From CAUZIR01 sp034421295 (lineage in GTDB: Bacteria; Chloroflexota; Dehalococcoidia; Lucifugimonadales; UBA2962): DNA of 64,000 nt. Below are positions 26,647 to 34,697 of the stretch, in pieces. Under the pieces are notes generated by a model that worked only from the letters and a program-made list of their open reading frames with translations, was not told where the DNA came from and ran no database searches. The DNA is taken from contig DAOUKM010000021.1 in assembly GCA_034421295.1 (NCBI GenBank), positions 33,029 to 97,028 of the forward strand, given 5' to 3'. Within the stretch, counting starts at the first letter, position 1. Every line of letters begins with the position of its first letter. Both the position numbers and the translations under genes were made by a program.

Positions 26647-26961
26647 TCAGTCCAGCCCCAGTTCCATCTTGCCCTCGTCGGAGATCATATCCGGGGTCCA
26701 AGGGGGATCGTAGACCAGTTCGACGTTGACATCATCGACGCCCTCTATCTCGGCCACCCGCCATTCGGCCTGCTGGGCGATGTAGGGGCCCATTCCGCAC
26801 CCTGCGAATGTCAGCGTCATCTTGATGTCGATGTCGCCGCCTTCGACCTGACAATCGTAGATCAAGCCCAGATCGACGACGTTGATCGGGATCTCCGGAT
26901 CGTAGACGTCTCTAAGGGCCTCGATCACCTCTTCCTTGGTTATGGTTGCCGTGCTCGACAT
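26647..26961 (-). CDS. sufT: SufT/MIP18-family DUF59 protein
   Basis: A 104-residue DUF59 protein (PaaD/SufT/MIP18 type). YDPEIPINVVDLGLIYD and LTFAGCGMGPYIAQQAE carry the conserved DPE(L/I)P-N-V-LG-IY and the reactive cysteine (CGMGP). These proteins help mature Fe-S proteins. In many genomes a DUF59 domain is fused to, or encoded beside, the Mrp/ApbC ATPase. Here the Mrp gene on the same strand lies beyond the 26-kb island, which argues that the island split this pair. Good start with GGAGCA just upstream. Confidence 0.85.
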   Translation of the reverse strand: MSSTATITKEEVIEALRDVYDPEIPINVVDLGLIYDCQVEGGDIDIKMTLTFAGCGMGPYIAQQAEWRVAEIEGVDDVNVELVYDPPWTPDMISDEGKMELGLD

Positions 26962-27260
26962 CTGTGCTCCTTACCAGGCAGGTGGGTCGTCCTGTCCGTC
27001 TCGATCTTGCTCGCGTCCGGACGTGTCCGCCTAGGGATGTATGGGCCCTAAGATAGAAAATCATTCTAGGGTCGCCGGAAAACGGGTGTCAATCTGAACG
27101 CGGCTGCCGATGGTGCCATCTGGTGCCCTTCCGGGCCCCGACGTCTGTCCCGGATGGATCTTTTCCTTCCGGCCCATGCAGCATGGCGACCGACGAGTGG
27201 GCCGGCCGCAATAGCGGCATCGGGCCTGACGATGGGGGCCCTCATACGGTCACACCGCGT

Positions 27261-28187
27261 CTACTCATTCAGGTACCTGACTCCCGTGAGCGTCTCGGAT
27301 GCCTGCCAGAGACTCCGCGCGGCCTGCCTATCGTGGGAAGCGGGCGTCGAGCCGACCACGACCGGGAATCCACGCTGACCCATCAGCCCATCAGGCCCAA
27401 AGTACTGTCCACTCCGGGCGGCGGGATCGACCGATGCGCGCAGGATGGGCAGGGCTCCCATCCCCGGGTCCTGCAGCAGGCTGTGAACCAGCGGGCGAAA
27501 GGGCCTCAGCCACCGGCGCCTGAAGAAATGGGCGCCGAGATTCGTCGCCACGCTCCCCGGGTGCGCCGCAAGGGCCAGGGCATCGATCCCGGCGTGCTCA
27601 AAGCGACGCCCCAGTTCATATGTAAACAGCAGGTTCGCCAGCTTTGAACGAAAGTACGCCCCCCAAGCCGAGTATCCACCCTTCTCGTAGAGCAGGTTGT
27701 CAAAGTCGATTCGTCCCATGCGATGGGCGCCGCTACTGACCGTAACGACACGCGCGCCGGGCGTGCTGGCCAGGGAATCGAGCAGTCTTCCGGTCAGGGC
27801 GAAATGTCCAAGATGGTTTGTGCCCATCTGGGTCTCGAAGCCATCTGCGGTCCGCGAGTACGGCACCGCCATGATCCCGGCGTTGTTAACGAGCACGTCC
27901 AGGCGTGAGTGGCATTCGCCGAATTCGCGGGCGAACCGCTCGATCGACTGAAGGCTGCCAAGATCGAGCGTGATCAGGCGGACTCTGGCCCCCGGATGCT
28001 CCGATGTGATCTTGAGTAGTGCGCTCCTCCCACGATGTTCGGACCGACACGCCAGGATCGTGTCCGCGCCGTTCATGGAGAATCGCCGTGCAGCCTCCAG
28101 CCCGATCCCGCTGTTTGCACCGGTCACCACTACGATCCTGCCCGACAGATCCGGCATCCGGCCGATCGTCCACCGTCCTCGCCCCAT
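27261..28187 (-). CDS. Short-chain dehydrogenase/reductase, retinol-dehydrogenase-like
   Basis: About 308 residues with the SDR Rossmann fold: TGANSGIGLEAAR (cofactor loop), LDLGSLQSI, NNAGIMAVP, catalytic serine in VTVSSGAHR and the catalytic Tyr/Lys as YFRSKLAN. The WTIGRMPDLSGR N-terminus and the C-terminal GQYFGPDGL..G segment are typical of the protochlorophyllide reductase/retinol dehydrogenase-like subgroup, which usually uses NADP(H) on hydrophobic alcohols or ketones. Substrate unknown. ATG 28187 is preferred over 28199 on family alignment. It follows uvrB on the same strand. Confidence 0.85.
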   Translation of the reverse strand: MGRGRWTIGRMPDLSGRIVVVTGANSGIGLEAARRFSMNGADTILACRSEHRGRSALLKITSEHPGARVRLITLDLGSLQSIERFAREFGECHSRLDVLVNNAGIMAVPYSRTADGFETQMGTNHLGHFALTGRLLDSLASTPGARVVTVSSGAHRMGRIDFDNLLYEKGGYSAWGAYFRSKLANLLFTYELGRRFEHAGIDALALAAHPGSVATNLGAHFFRRRWLRPFRPLVHSLLQDPGMGALPILRASVDPAARSGQYFGPDGLMGQRGFPVVVGSTPASHDRQAARSLWQASETLTGVRYLNE

Positions 28188-28443
28188 GCCGGTCAGCATC
28201 GCTCCTCCCGGCGTGACGACGACCCTGGCGCCGAAATTCCAGGCCAGACCCGCGTCCTGGTCGCCGTACGGCGGGACGCAGGAGGGACGCAGCCCACGAT
28301 CGAGGCGGCTCTCAGACCTGTGCCCCGGTCAAGCTGCCGGCCGAATCAGACAAGTCGGCGTGCAGGTCAGCGGCCCTGGGTACCCATCCATCATGCGGTG
28401 CCGACTCGGGCGGCCACGGTGATGCGGCCATAGTCCGTGGCCA

Positions 28444-30423
28444 CTAGCCGTCGACCATGACCTTGCGCAGGTCGATGACCTGATCCCTGAGCAGCGCGGC
28501 CCTCTCGAACTCGAGGTTCTTTGCCGCCTTCTTCATCTCGGATTCCAGATCCTTGATGAGCCGCAGGATGTCGGCCTTGGGAAGGTCTGCGCCGGTGACC
28601 TCGGGCGCTCGGGTCTCCGCGACCTCCCTGACCCTCTCGGTGATATCCCTGACAGCCTTGCGTATGCCTTGAGGGGTAATGCCGTGCTCCCTGTTATAGG
28701 CCTCCTGGGTCACCCGCCTGCGCTCGGTCTCGTCAATCGCCCGTTTCATCGAGTCGGTAACCGTGTCCGCGTACATGATGACGCGCCCATCGACGTGGCG
28801 GGCGGCCCTTCCAATCGTCTGCACCAGCGAGGTTTGAGATCGAAGATAGCCTTCCTTGTCCGCGTCCAGGATCGCAACGAGGCTGACCTCGGGGAGATCG
28901 AGGCCCTCCCTGAGCAGGTTTATGCCCACAATCACGTCGTAGATGCCCAGCCTCAGGTCACGCAGAATCTCGCTCCGCTCCAGGGTGTCGATCTCCGAGT
29001 GCATGTGATGAGTTCTGATGCCCACCTCCCGCAGGTAGTCGGCCAGCTCTTCGGACATGCGCTTGGTGAGGGTGGTCACAAGGCATCTTTCCCCCCTGTC
29101 CACCCGCGCATGTATCTGCTGTAGGAGATCGTCTATCTGTCCCTTGGTGGGCTTGACCTCGATCACCGGATCCGTAAGGCCGGTCGGCCTTATGACCTGC
29201 TCGACTATCCGCTGGCTGTGTTCGTATTCATACGGCCCCGGGGTCGCCGAGACGTAGATGCTCTGGTTTACCCGCTCTTCGAACTCCCCGAAGTTGAGGG
29301 GGCGATTGTCCAGCGCCGACGGCAACCTGAATCCGTACTCGACCAGCACCTCCTTGCGGGAACGGTCGCCGCCGTACATCGCCCTGACCTGAGGAAGGGT
29401 CATGTGAGACTCGTCGACGAATATCAGAAAGTCGTCGGGGAAGTAATCGAGGAGCGTGTACGGGGTGCTGCCGGGGGCCCTTGCCGCCAGGTGACGGGAG
29501 TAGTTCTCGACCCCGGCGCAGTAGCCGGTCTCCCTCAGCATCTCCATGTCGTACTTGGTCCTGGACTCCAGTCGCTGCGCCTCAAGGAGCTTTCCGCCGG
29601 CCTTCAGGATTGAGAGCTGCTCCTCCAATTCGGCTTCGACACCTTCGATGGCGGCAATGAGCCTGTCGTGCGAGGTCACAAAGTGCTTGGCCGGGTAGAT
29701 CTCTATGTCTTCGCGGTCATCAAGCACTTCACCGGTCAATGGGTCGAGCTGGACGATGCGATCGACCTCGTCTCCCCAGAACTCTATGCGCACGCCGACT
29801 CCCTCCTCGTAGGCGGGCAGAAGCTCCAGGGTGTCGCCGCGAACGCGAAACTTGCCTCGACCAAGGTCGAAGTCGTTGCGCTCGTACTGCATATCGACCA
29901 GCTGGCGGATGAGTTTGCCCCGATTCCTCGCCTCTCCCTTTCGGACGTAGGCAACGAAGCTCTGGTACTCCTCCGGAGATCCCAGTCCGAAGATGCACGA
30001 GACTGAGGCGACTATCAGCACGTCCCGCCTGGTCAGCAGGGCCCGGGTCGCCGCGTGGCGCAGCTTGTCGAGCTGCTCATTGATATCGGCGTCCTTCTCG
30101 ATATAGGTGTCGGTGCGAGGCAGGTATGCCTCGGGCTGGTAGTAGTCGTAGTAGCTGACGAAGTACTCGACCGCGTTGTTGGGGAAGAACTCCCGAAACT
30201 CGATGGCAAGCTGGGCGGCCAGCGTCTTGTTGTGCGCCAGGACCAGGGTGGGCCTCTGGACCCTCTCGACGACGTTGGCCATCGTGAAGGTCTTGCCGCT
30301 GCCCGTCACCCCGAGCAGGGTCTGCTGGCGCAGCGCCTTGTCAATGCCCTCGGCCAGGGCGTCGATCGCCTGCGGCTGATCACCCGTTGGGCGCAGGTCA
30401 GAAATGATCTCAAAGCGGGACAT
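28444..30423 (-). CDS. uvrB: UvrB, excision nuclease subunit B
   Basis: UvrB (659 residues) loads with UvrA on damaged DNA, verifies the lesion and recruits UvrC in nucleotide excision repair. Features: TGDQPQAI (Q motif), Walker A GVTGSGKTFT, the damage-clamp hairpin YYDYYQPEAYLPRTDTYIEK, DESH, helicase motifs GINLLREGLDLPEVSLV and QTIGRAARH, and the C-terminal UVR domain LESEMKKAAKNLEFERAALLRD. ATG 30423 (MSRFEIIS) gives the normal length; an upstream ATG at 30492 would add an unsupported tail. It follows ruvA on the same strand, so DNA-repair genes cluster here. Confidence 0.97.
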   Translation of the reverse strand: MSRFEIISDLRPTGDQPQAIDALAEGIDKALRQQTLLGVTGSGKTFTMANVVERVQRPTLVLAHNKTLAAQLAIEFREFFPNNAVEYFVSYYDYYQPEAYLPRTDTYIEKDADINEQLDKLRHAATRALLTRRDVLIVASVSCIFGLGSPEEYQSFVAYVRKGEARNRGKLIRQLVDMQYERNDFDLGRGKFRVRGDTLELLPAYEEGVGVRIEFWGDEVDRIVQLDPLTGEVLDDREDIEIYPAKHFVTSHDRLIAAIEGVEAELEEQLSILKAGGKLLEAQRLESRTKYDMEMLRETGYCAGVENYSRHLAARAPGSTPYTLLDYFPDDFLIFVDESHMTLPQVRAMYGGDRSRKEVLVEYGFRLPSALDNRPLNFGEFEERVNQSIYVSATPGPYEYEHSQRIVEQVIRPTGLTDPVIEVKPTKGQIDDLLQQIHARVDRGERCLVTTLTKRMSEELADYLREVGIRTHHMHSEIDTLERSEILRDLRLGIYDVIVGINLLREGLDLPEVSLVAILDADKEGYLRSQTSLVQTIGRAARHVDGRVIMYADTVTDSMKRAIDETERRRVTQEAYNREHGITPQGIRKAVRDITERVREVAETRAPEVTGADLPKADILRLIKDLESEMKKAAKNLEFERAALLRDQVIDLRKVMVDG

Positions 30424-30599
30424 TTCAGCTTGATTGTACAGGCGTACCATCGCGGCGCCCCGCCGCGGGGCGATTCCGGGCAGGCAGCTCATCGAGCCGG
30501 GGTGGACGCCCCGGTCGAAACGGGGGGATGTTCGGTGTCTGTACCGGGGGAGCCGGATGCGACATCACGCAAATCGTCCCGGTAGCCGGGACGGCGGCG

Positions 30600-31175
30600 C
30601 TAGCCTCCTGAGAGTCGCTCGAGCGCTGCGCGAACGCGCTCCTCCACCGCAAGGTCCGGGTCGTGGGGCAGAGAGGAGATCGCCTCCCTCGCCTCGGCAA
30701 GCGAGTAGCCCAGGGAGGTCAGCGCCTCGATCACCTCAGGTGACCCGTCGGCGGCCGCTGCCACCTCCCATTCGTGGCCCAGCTGGCCCTTGAGCTCCAG
30801 AATGATCCTCCCGGCCGTCTTCTTGCCCACGCCCGGGACCCGGCTGAATGCCGCGGTATCCTCGGTAGCGACGGCCGACGCCAGGTCCTGGGATGTGAAC
30901 ATCGACAGTACGCTGAGGGCCAGCCGGGGCCCGACGCCGGTTATTCCCAGGAGGGATTCAAAGCTGATCCTGGAATCGTCGGAGGCAAAGCCGTAGAGCG
31001 TAACGCTGTCCTCCCTGACCTGAAGCGACGTAAACAGACGCACGCGTCCTCCGGCAGGACCGATGCGGGGGACCGTCGATGTCGGTATGTTGACCCTCAC
31101 ACAGACGGCGCCAAGGTTCACGTCGACCCAGTCGAGGCCGATCTTGGCCACCTTCCCCTCTATTGCCGTGATCAT
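30600..31175 (-). CDS. ruvA: RuvA, Holliday junction branch-migration subunit
   Basis: A 191-residue RuvA that binds four-way junctions and positions RuvB. The N-terminal OB fold (MITAIEGKVAKIGLDWV), tandem helix-hairpin-helix motifs (LLGITGVGPRLALSVL and FSRVPGVGKKTAGRIILELK) and the C-terminal RuvB-contact domain (EVIEALTSLGYSLAEAREAI) are all present. It lies 50 bp after ruvC. No ruvB was found in the window. Confidence 0.96.
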   Translation of the reverse strand: MITAIEGKVAKIGLDWVDVNLGAVCVRVNIPTSTVPRIGPAGGRVRLFTSLQVREDSVTLYGFASDDSRISFESLLGITGVGPRLALSVLSMFTSQDLASAVATEDTAAFSRVPGVGKKTAGRIILELKGQLGHEWEVAAAADGSPEVIEALTSLGYSLAEAREAISSLPHDPDLAVEERVRAALERLSGG

Positions 31176-31225
31176 TGTTCCCCTGTCATCCTACTCGCCT
31201 TACCGTTTGAGCAGACTGCCCGACC

Positions 31226-31768
31226 TCAGTCCCGGAGCTCCAGCCCCTCGGCCCGATGGGCGTTAACGTGACAGAGCGCGACGGCGAGGGCGTCGGCGGC
31301 ATCAGTTGTCTCAGGCTGTTCGGCAAGCTGCAGGACGATCTGCACCATATCCCGGACCTGCTCCTTTGATGCGCCCCCGTAGTCGGTGACCGCCTGCTTG
31401 ACCTGGGTGGGCGAATAGGTGCTCACCGGCAGGCCTCTCCTGGCACCGGCCAGCATGGCAACGGCCTGCGCCTGTCCTATGGCCAGGGCGGAGCGTACGT
31501 TCTTGCCGGCAAATGGCTGCTCGATGGCGACCGCGTCGGGACCCCACTCATCCAGCAGGGTTTCCATCTCTTCGAAGATGGTCGCCAGCCGGTCTGACAG
31601 GTTGGCGCCCGAGCGGGGGGTGATTGTGTCCGAGGCGATGTGGGTAACGTCATCTCCCAGCGAGTCAACGATTCCGAACCCCATGTGCACAGTACCGGGG
31701 TCGATTCCAAGGACTCTCAAACCAGACTGACCGCCGCCCTCAGCCAGGCATCCCTGCTGCGCGAGCAT
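31226..31768 (-). CDS. ruvC: RuvC, Holliday junction resolvase
   Basis: RuvC cuts Holliday junctions symmetrically. Conserved acidic residues are present: Asp in VLGIDPGT, Glu in AIEQPF, and the paired aspartates in TDAADALAVALCH. The natural N-terminus is LRVLGIDPG; a TTG at 31720 would start there, whereas ATG 31768 adds 16 residues that look unrelated. The longer frame is given because no ribosome site decides. The order yebC-ruvC-ruvA is common in bacteria. Confidence 0.95.
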   Translation of the reverse strand: MLAQQGCLAEGGGQSGLRVLGIDPGTVHMGFGIVDSLGDDVTHIASDTITPRSGANLSDRLATIFEEMETLLDEWGPDAVAIEQPFAGKNVRSALAIGQAQAVAMLAGARRGLPVSTYSPTQVKQAVTDYGGASKEQVRDMVQIVLQLAEQPETTDAADALAVALCHVNAHRAEGLELRD

Positions 31769-31823
31769 CTAGAGACATCATGCTCGAGGGCCGCCGCCCC
31801 GGAGAGTCGGGTCCATTACCTGT

Positions 31824-32582
31824 TCAGGATTCGGCACCGTACTCGGTCAGCACCTCTTCGGGAAAGTCGCCGTTGGAATATACCCGCTGAACGTCCTCCA
31901 GATCCTCGAGCTGGTCAAGGAGCCGGAGTGTCCGCTTGGCCGTACTTTCGTCCAGCGTGACCAGGTTCTTGGGCAGCATGGCCAGCTGCGAGGAGACGAT
32001 CACGGCGTTGCATTCGGCCATAGACCGTCTGATGGTCTCCAGGGCCTGGACCGGCGAGTGAATCTCAATGGTGGATTCGTCAGCTTCGAAATCGTCCGCT
32101 CCGGCGTCTATGGCGGCGATCGCCAGGTCCTCCACGGACCCGGCATCCGCCTCGACCACCACCACACCTCGCTGGTCGAACTGCCAGGCGACCGAGCCTA
32201 CCTCCGCCATGCTGCCGCCCGCCTTGGTAAAGGTGGACCGCACCGCCGATACGGTCCGCTTGCGGTTGTCCGTCAACGCTTCGAGCAGGATGGCCGTTCC
32301 CCCGGGGCCGTAGCCCTCGTAGCGCACCTCGGAGACGTTGTCGCCCTCACCTCCACCGCCAACGCCCCGCTTGACGGCCCTTGCAATGGTGTCGGCGGGC
32401 ATGTTGGCGTCCTTGGCACGCTGGATCGCCATGCGCAGCCGGAAATTCGCGTCCGGGTCACCGCCACCTTCCCGGGCGACCACGATTATCTCCTTGGCCA
32501 GCTTGGTGAACAGCTTGCCCCTGCGCGCATCGGTGATCGCCTTGGCATGCTTGATCTGTGCCCATTTGGAATGACCGGCCAT
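31824..32582 (-). CDS. yebC: YebC/TACO1-family protein
   Basis: A 252-residue YebC/TACO1 protein. The invariant start MAGHSKWAQIKHAK, RRGKLFTKLAKEI, GPGGTAILLEALTDNR and GSVAWQFDQRG are all present. Family members bind DNA or act on ribosomes during translation of difficult motifs; both roles are described. It sits in a translation/recombination cluster between rimM and ruvC. Confidence 0.96.
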   Translation of the reverse strand: MAGHSKWAQIKHAKAITDARRGKLFTKLAKEIIVVAREGGGDPDANFRLRMAIQRAKDANMPADTIARAVKRGVGGGGEGDNVSEVRYEGYGPGGTAILLEALTDNRKRTVSAVRSTFTKAGGSMAEVGSVAWQFDQRGVVVVEADAGSVEDLAIAAIDAGADDFEADESTIEIHSPVQALETIRRSMAECNAVIVSSQLAMLPKNLVTLDESTAKRTLRLLDQLEDLEDVQRVYSNGDFPEEVLTEYGAES

Positions 32583-32600
32583 CTCAGATCTCCTGCTCGA

Positions 32601-33095
32601 TCATAACTCGCTGGGCGGATCTACCACCATGAGGCCGCGTACCAGATCGACCTGCAGGATGACATCCTTTACGGCTGGAAGCAGAATCTGCCTCCCTTCC
32701 GCTCCGTCGATCACGTAGACGTCGTTTGCGCCGGTTTCCAGCACCTGGACCACGGTGCCGAGGCTCTCGGCACCTCTCGTTTGGACGGTAAGTCCGATCA
32801 ACTGAAACTGGTAGTAGGAATCGTCCGCAGTCGGCGGGAGCGCCGCCGACTCCACGGTGAGCTCGGCGCCCCGCATATTGTCGGCCTCCCTGCGGTCCGA
32901 AACCCCCCTCAGTTTTGCGACGACGTAGCCCTTGTGCTGCCGGCTCCGCTCTACCGTGAGCGGGGTCTCGCCCGCGAATACCAGGGTACCGGGCACGAAC
33001 CGATCGGGAGACTGGGCGAAGTGCTTGATCTTGACCTCGCCCCTGACGCCCCAGGGCCCCAGGATTCTCCCCACCGACACGCGTTCTTCTGCCAT
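32601..33095 (-). CDS. rimM: RimM, 16S rRNA processing protein
   Basis: A 164-residue RimM that aids maturation of the 30S subunit head. VGRILGPWGVRGEVKIKHF (N-terminal beta-barrel) and the PRC-barrel domain (YYQFQLIGLTV..LGTVVQVLETGANDVYVI, ILLPAVKDVILQVDL) are clear. It follows khpA and rpsP as in many bacteria. Normal length. Confidence 0.96.
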   Translation of the reverse strand: MAEERVSVGRILGPWGVRGEVKIKHFAQSPDRFVPGTLVFAGETPLTVERSRQHKGYVVAKLRGVSDRREADNMRGAELTVESAALPPTADDSYYQFQLIGLTVQTRGAESLGTVVQVLETGANDVYVIDGAEGRQILLPAVKDVILQVDLVRGLMVVDPPSEL

Positions 33096-33209
33096 GGTAC
33101 GGGCGTCAGCTCACTGCTAGGGAAAGGGGTCTGGGCGGCCTAGGGAGCGGTCATCACGGGGTCGGGGACCGTCGAGACCTCAAATCAGAGTTCCCCTCGC
33201 GGGAACGCC

Positions 33210-33443
33210 TCAGACGATTTCTAGTACGGCCCGGGTACCACGCTTGATGGCGGCGACCCTAAGGAGGGTCCTGATGGACTGGGCAACCCTGCCCTGGCGG
33301 CCGATCACCTTGCCCTTGTCGTCGGGAGAAACCTCAAGGCGCAGGAGCAGCCTCCCGCCGTCCTCCTCTTCCTCCTCTATGACCCGAACCTCTTCAGGCT
33401 TTGAGGCTATGGACCTTACGATGTACTCGACCAGATCCTTCAT
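33210..33443 (-). CDS. khpA: KhpA, KH-domain RNA-binding protein
   Basis: A 77-residue single KH domain of the KhpA/YlqC type. VEYIVRSIASKPEEV and the GxxG loop in GKVIGRQGRVAQSIRTLL are diagnostic. Such proteins bind RNA and pair with KhpB in other bacteria. The gene is 17 bp after rpsP, the standard position, so it is co-transcribed with the ribosomal protein. Confidence 0.95.
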   Translation of the reverse strand: MKDLVEYIVRSIASKPEEVRVIEEEEEDGGRLLLRLEVSPDDKGKVIGRQGRVAQSIRTLLRVAAIKRGTRAVLEIV

Positions 33444-33460
33444 GGTCCGCTCCTGACGAG

Positions 33461-33712
33461 CTATTCAGCCGTCTGCTGCGACGCGTGGGTCTTGAGGAGA
33501 CGGGAGACCGAATCCGTGGGCTGGGCTCCCTTCCCTATCCATTCCTCGGCCCGTTCGCGATTCAGGACTATCGTCGGCGGGTCCGTCTTGGGATCGTAGT
33601 GGCCCACCTGCTCGACGAAAGCACCGTCTCGGGTGGCCTTTGCGTCGGCCACGACGATTCGATAGCTGGGTTGTTTCTTGGCTCCCACACGCTTGAGACG
33701 TATCTTCAGCAA
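33461..33712 (-). CDS. rpsP: 30S ribosomal protein S16
   Basis: An 83-residue S16: MLKIRLKRVGAKKQPSYRIVVADAK, then VGHYDPKTDPPTIVLNRERAEEWIGKGAQPTDSV. All family blocks are present. First gene of the rpsP-khpA-rimM operon, with a promoter-like sequence about 80 bases upstream. Confidence 0.97.
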   Translation of the reverse strand: MLKIRLKRVGAKKQPSYRIVVADAKATRDGAFVEQVGHYDPKTDPPTIVLNRERAEEWIGKGAQPTDSVSRLLKTHASQQTAE

Positions 33713-34052
33713 TCGCGGCTCCGATTAGCGCCCCGACAAAAGGGGCAGATCTTCTGGCCAGGCAGTTAACTGCAGTGGCCCCAGAAGCCTAGTCTAGTCC
33801 CGTACGAAATCGGCTGTCAACGGCTAAATGGACGGCTGGATGCCGTATTGCACTGCCCTCGCCGCCGCCGGCCAGTCGTCTCGACTTATGATCGTGTGCT
33901 GGGTTATCCTGAGTCTCTCGGAGCCGGAACGTGAGGCGACTTTAGGCGTTGGGTCGCTGCGCTGGGATAGACGGATTGGCCTGGCGCTGGTTGCGGGCTT
34001 GGATTCGGACTGAGGCCAGCGGGCTCCGGAATACCATAGAGGCGGATCTTCA
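33713..34052. other. Divergent promoter region between rpsP and rplI
   Basis: A 340-bp gap. It holds the minus-strand promoter described separately; for the plus strand no clear promoter could be fixed. Short frames here have no family features. Confidence 0.5.
33791..33820 (-). promoter_or_regulatory. Sigma-70-like promoter for rpsP operon
   Basis: On the minus strand TTGACA (33815-33820) is followed after 18 bases by TAGACT (33791-33796), 80 bases before the rpsP start. The -35 is perfect and the -10 matches four of six. Confidence 0.5.
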
Positions 34053-34685
34053 ATGAGAGTGGTTTTCCTCGAGGATGTCGAGGGCGTTGCCAAAGGTGGC
34101 GACGTAAAGGACGTAAAGAACGGGTTCGCTCGCAACTTCCTGATACCAAAGAGCCTGGCTGTGCCCGCAACGCACGATGCCCTTCAGCGGATCGAGAAAC
34201 TGGCCCAACAGGCTGAGAAGGCCCGCCTCAAGAAGCTGAGCGACATGAGGGCCCTGGGCGAGGAGCTCAAGGGCGCACGTGTCGATGTCGAGATGCGGGC
34301 CGGTTCGGGAGGCCGTCTGTACGGCTCGGTGACGAACGCAATCGTAGCGTCCCGGCTGACCGAGCTGACCGGCAAGCAGATCGATCGTAAGTCGGTCGCC
34401 GTGCCTGACTCGCTTAGGGAGCTCGGAAGCTACAAGGCCAGCGTCAGGCTTCACGCCGAGGTACAGGCGGAGGTGGACATCCTCGTCCATCCCCTGGGCA
34501 CAGACCCCGACGAGTACCTGGCCGAGATGGAGGCCGCCGCTGCCGCTCCTGCCGACGGCCCCGTGGAGGCCGAGACGGAGTTCGAGACTACCGCGGCGGC
34601 CCAACCGGAACACGCGCAGGCGTCGGTGGCAGAGGCTGAAACCGAGGTCTTAAGCGAGGCCGACGAACAACAAGCCGAGTCCTGA
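34053..34685 (+). CDS. rplI: 50S ribosomal protein L9 with long acidic C-terminal tail
   Basis: A 210-residue L9. The N-terminal rRNA-binding domain (MRVVFLEDVEGVAKGGDVKDV, KNGFARNFLIPKSLA) and the C-terminal domain (GRLYGSVTNAIVASRL) are normal to about residue 150. The last 60 residues are a Glu/Ala-rich, low-complexity tail (EAETEFETTAAAQ..), absent from typical L9 (about 148 residues). The following dnaB begins 12 bases after the stop, so both are co-transcribed. Confidence 0.95.
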   Translation: MRVVFLEDVEGVAKGGDVKDVKNGFARNFLIPKSLAVPATHDALQRIEKLAQQAEKARLKKLSDMRALGEELKGARVDVEMRAGSGGRLYGSVTNAIVASRLTELTGKQIDRKSVAVPDSLRELGSYKASVRLHAEVQAEVDILVHPLGTDPDEYLAEMEAAAAAPADGPVEAETEFETTAAAQPEHAQASVAEAETEVLSEADEQQAES

Positions 34686-34697
34686 CGGAGGCCCGCC

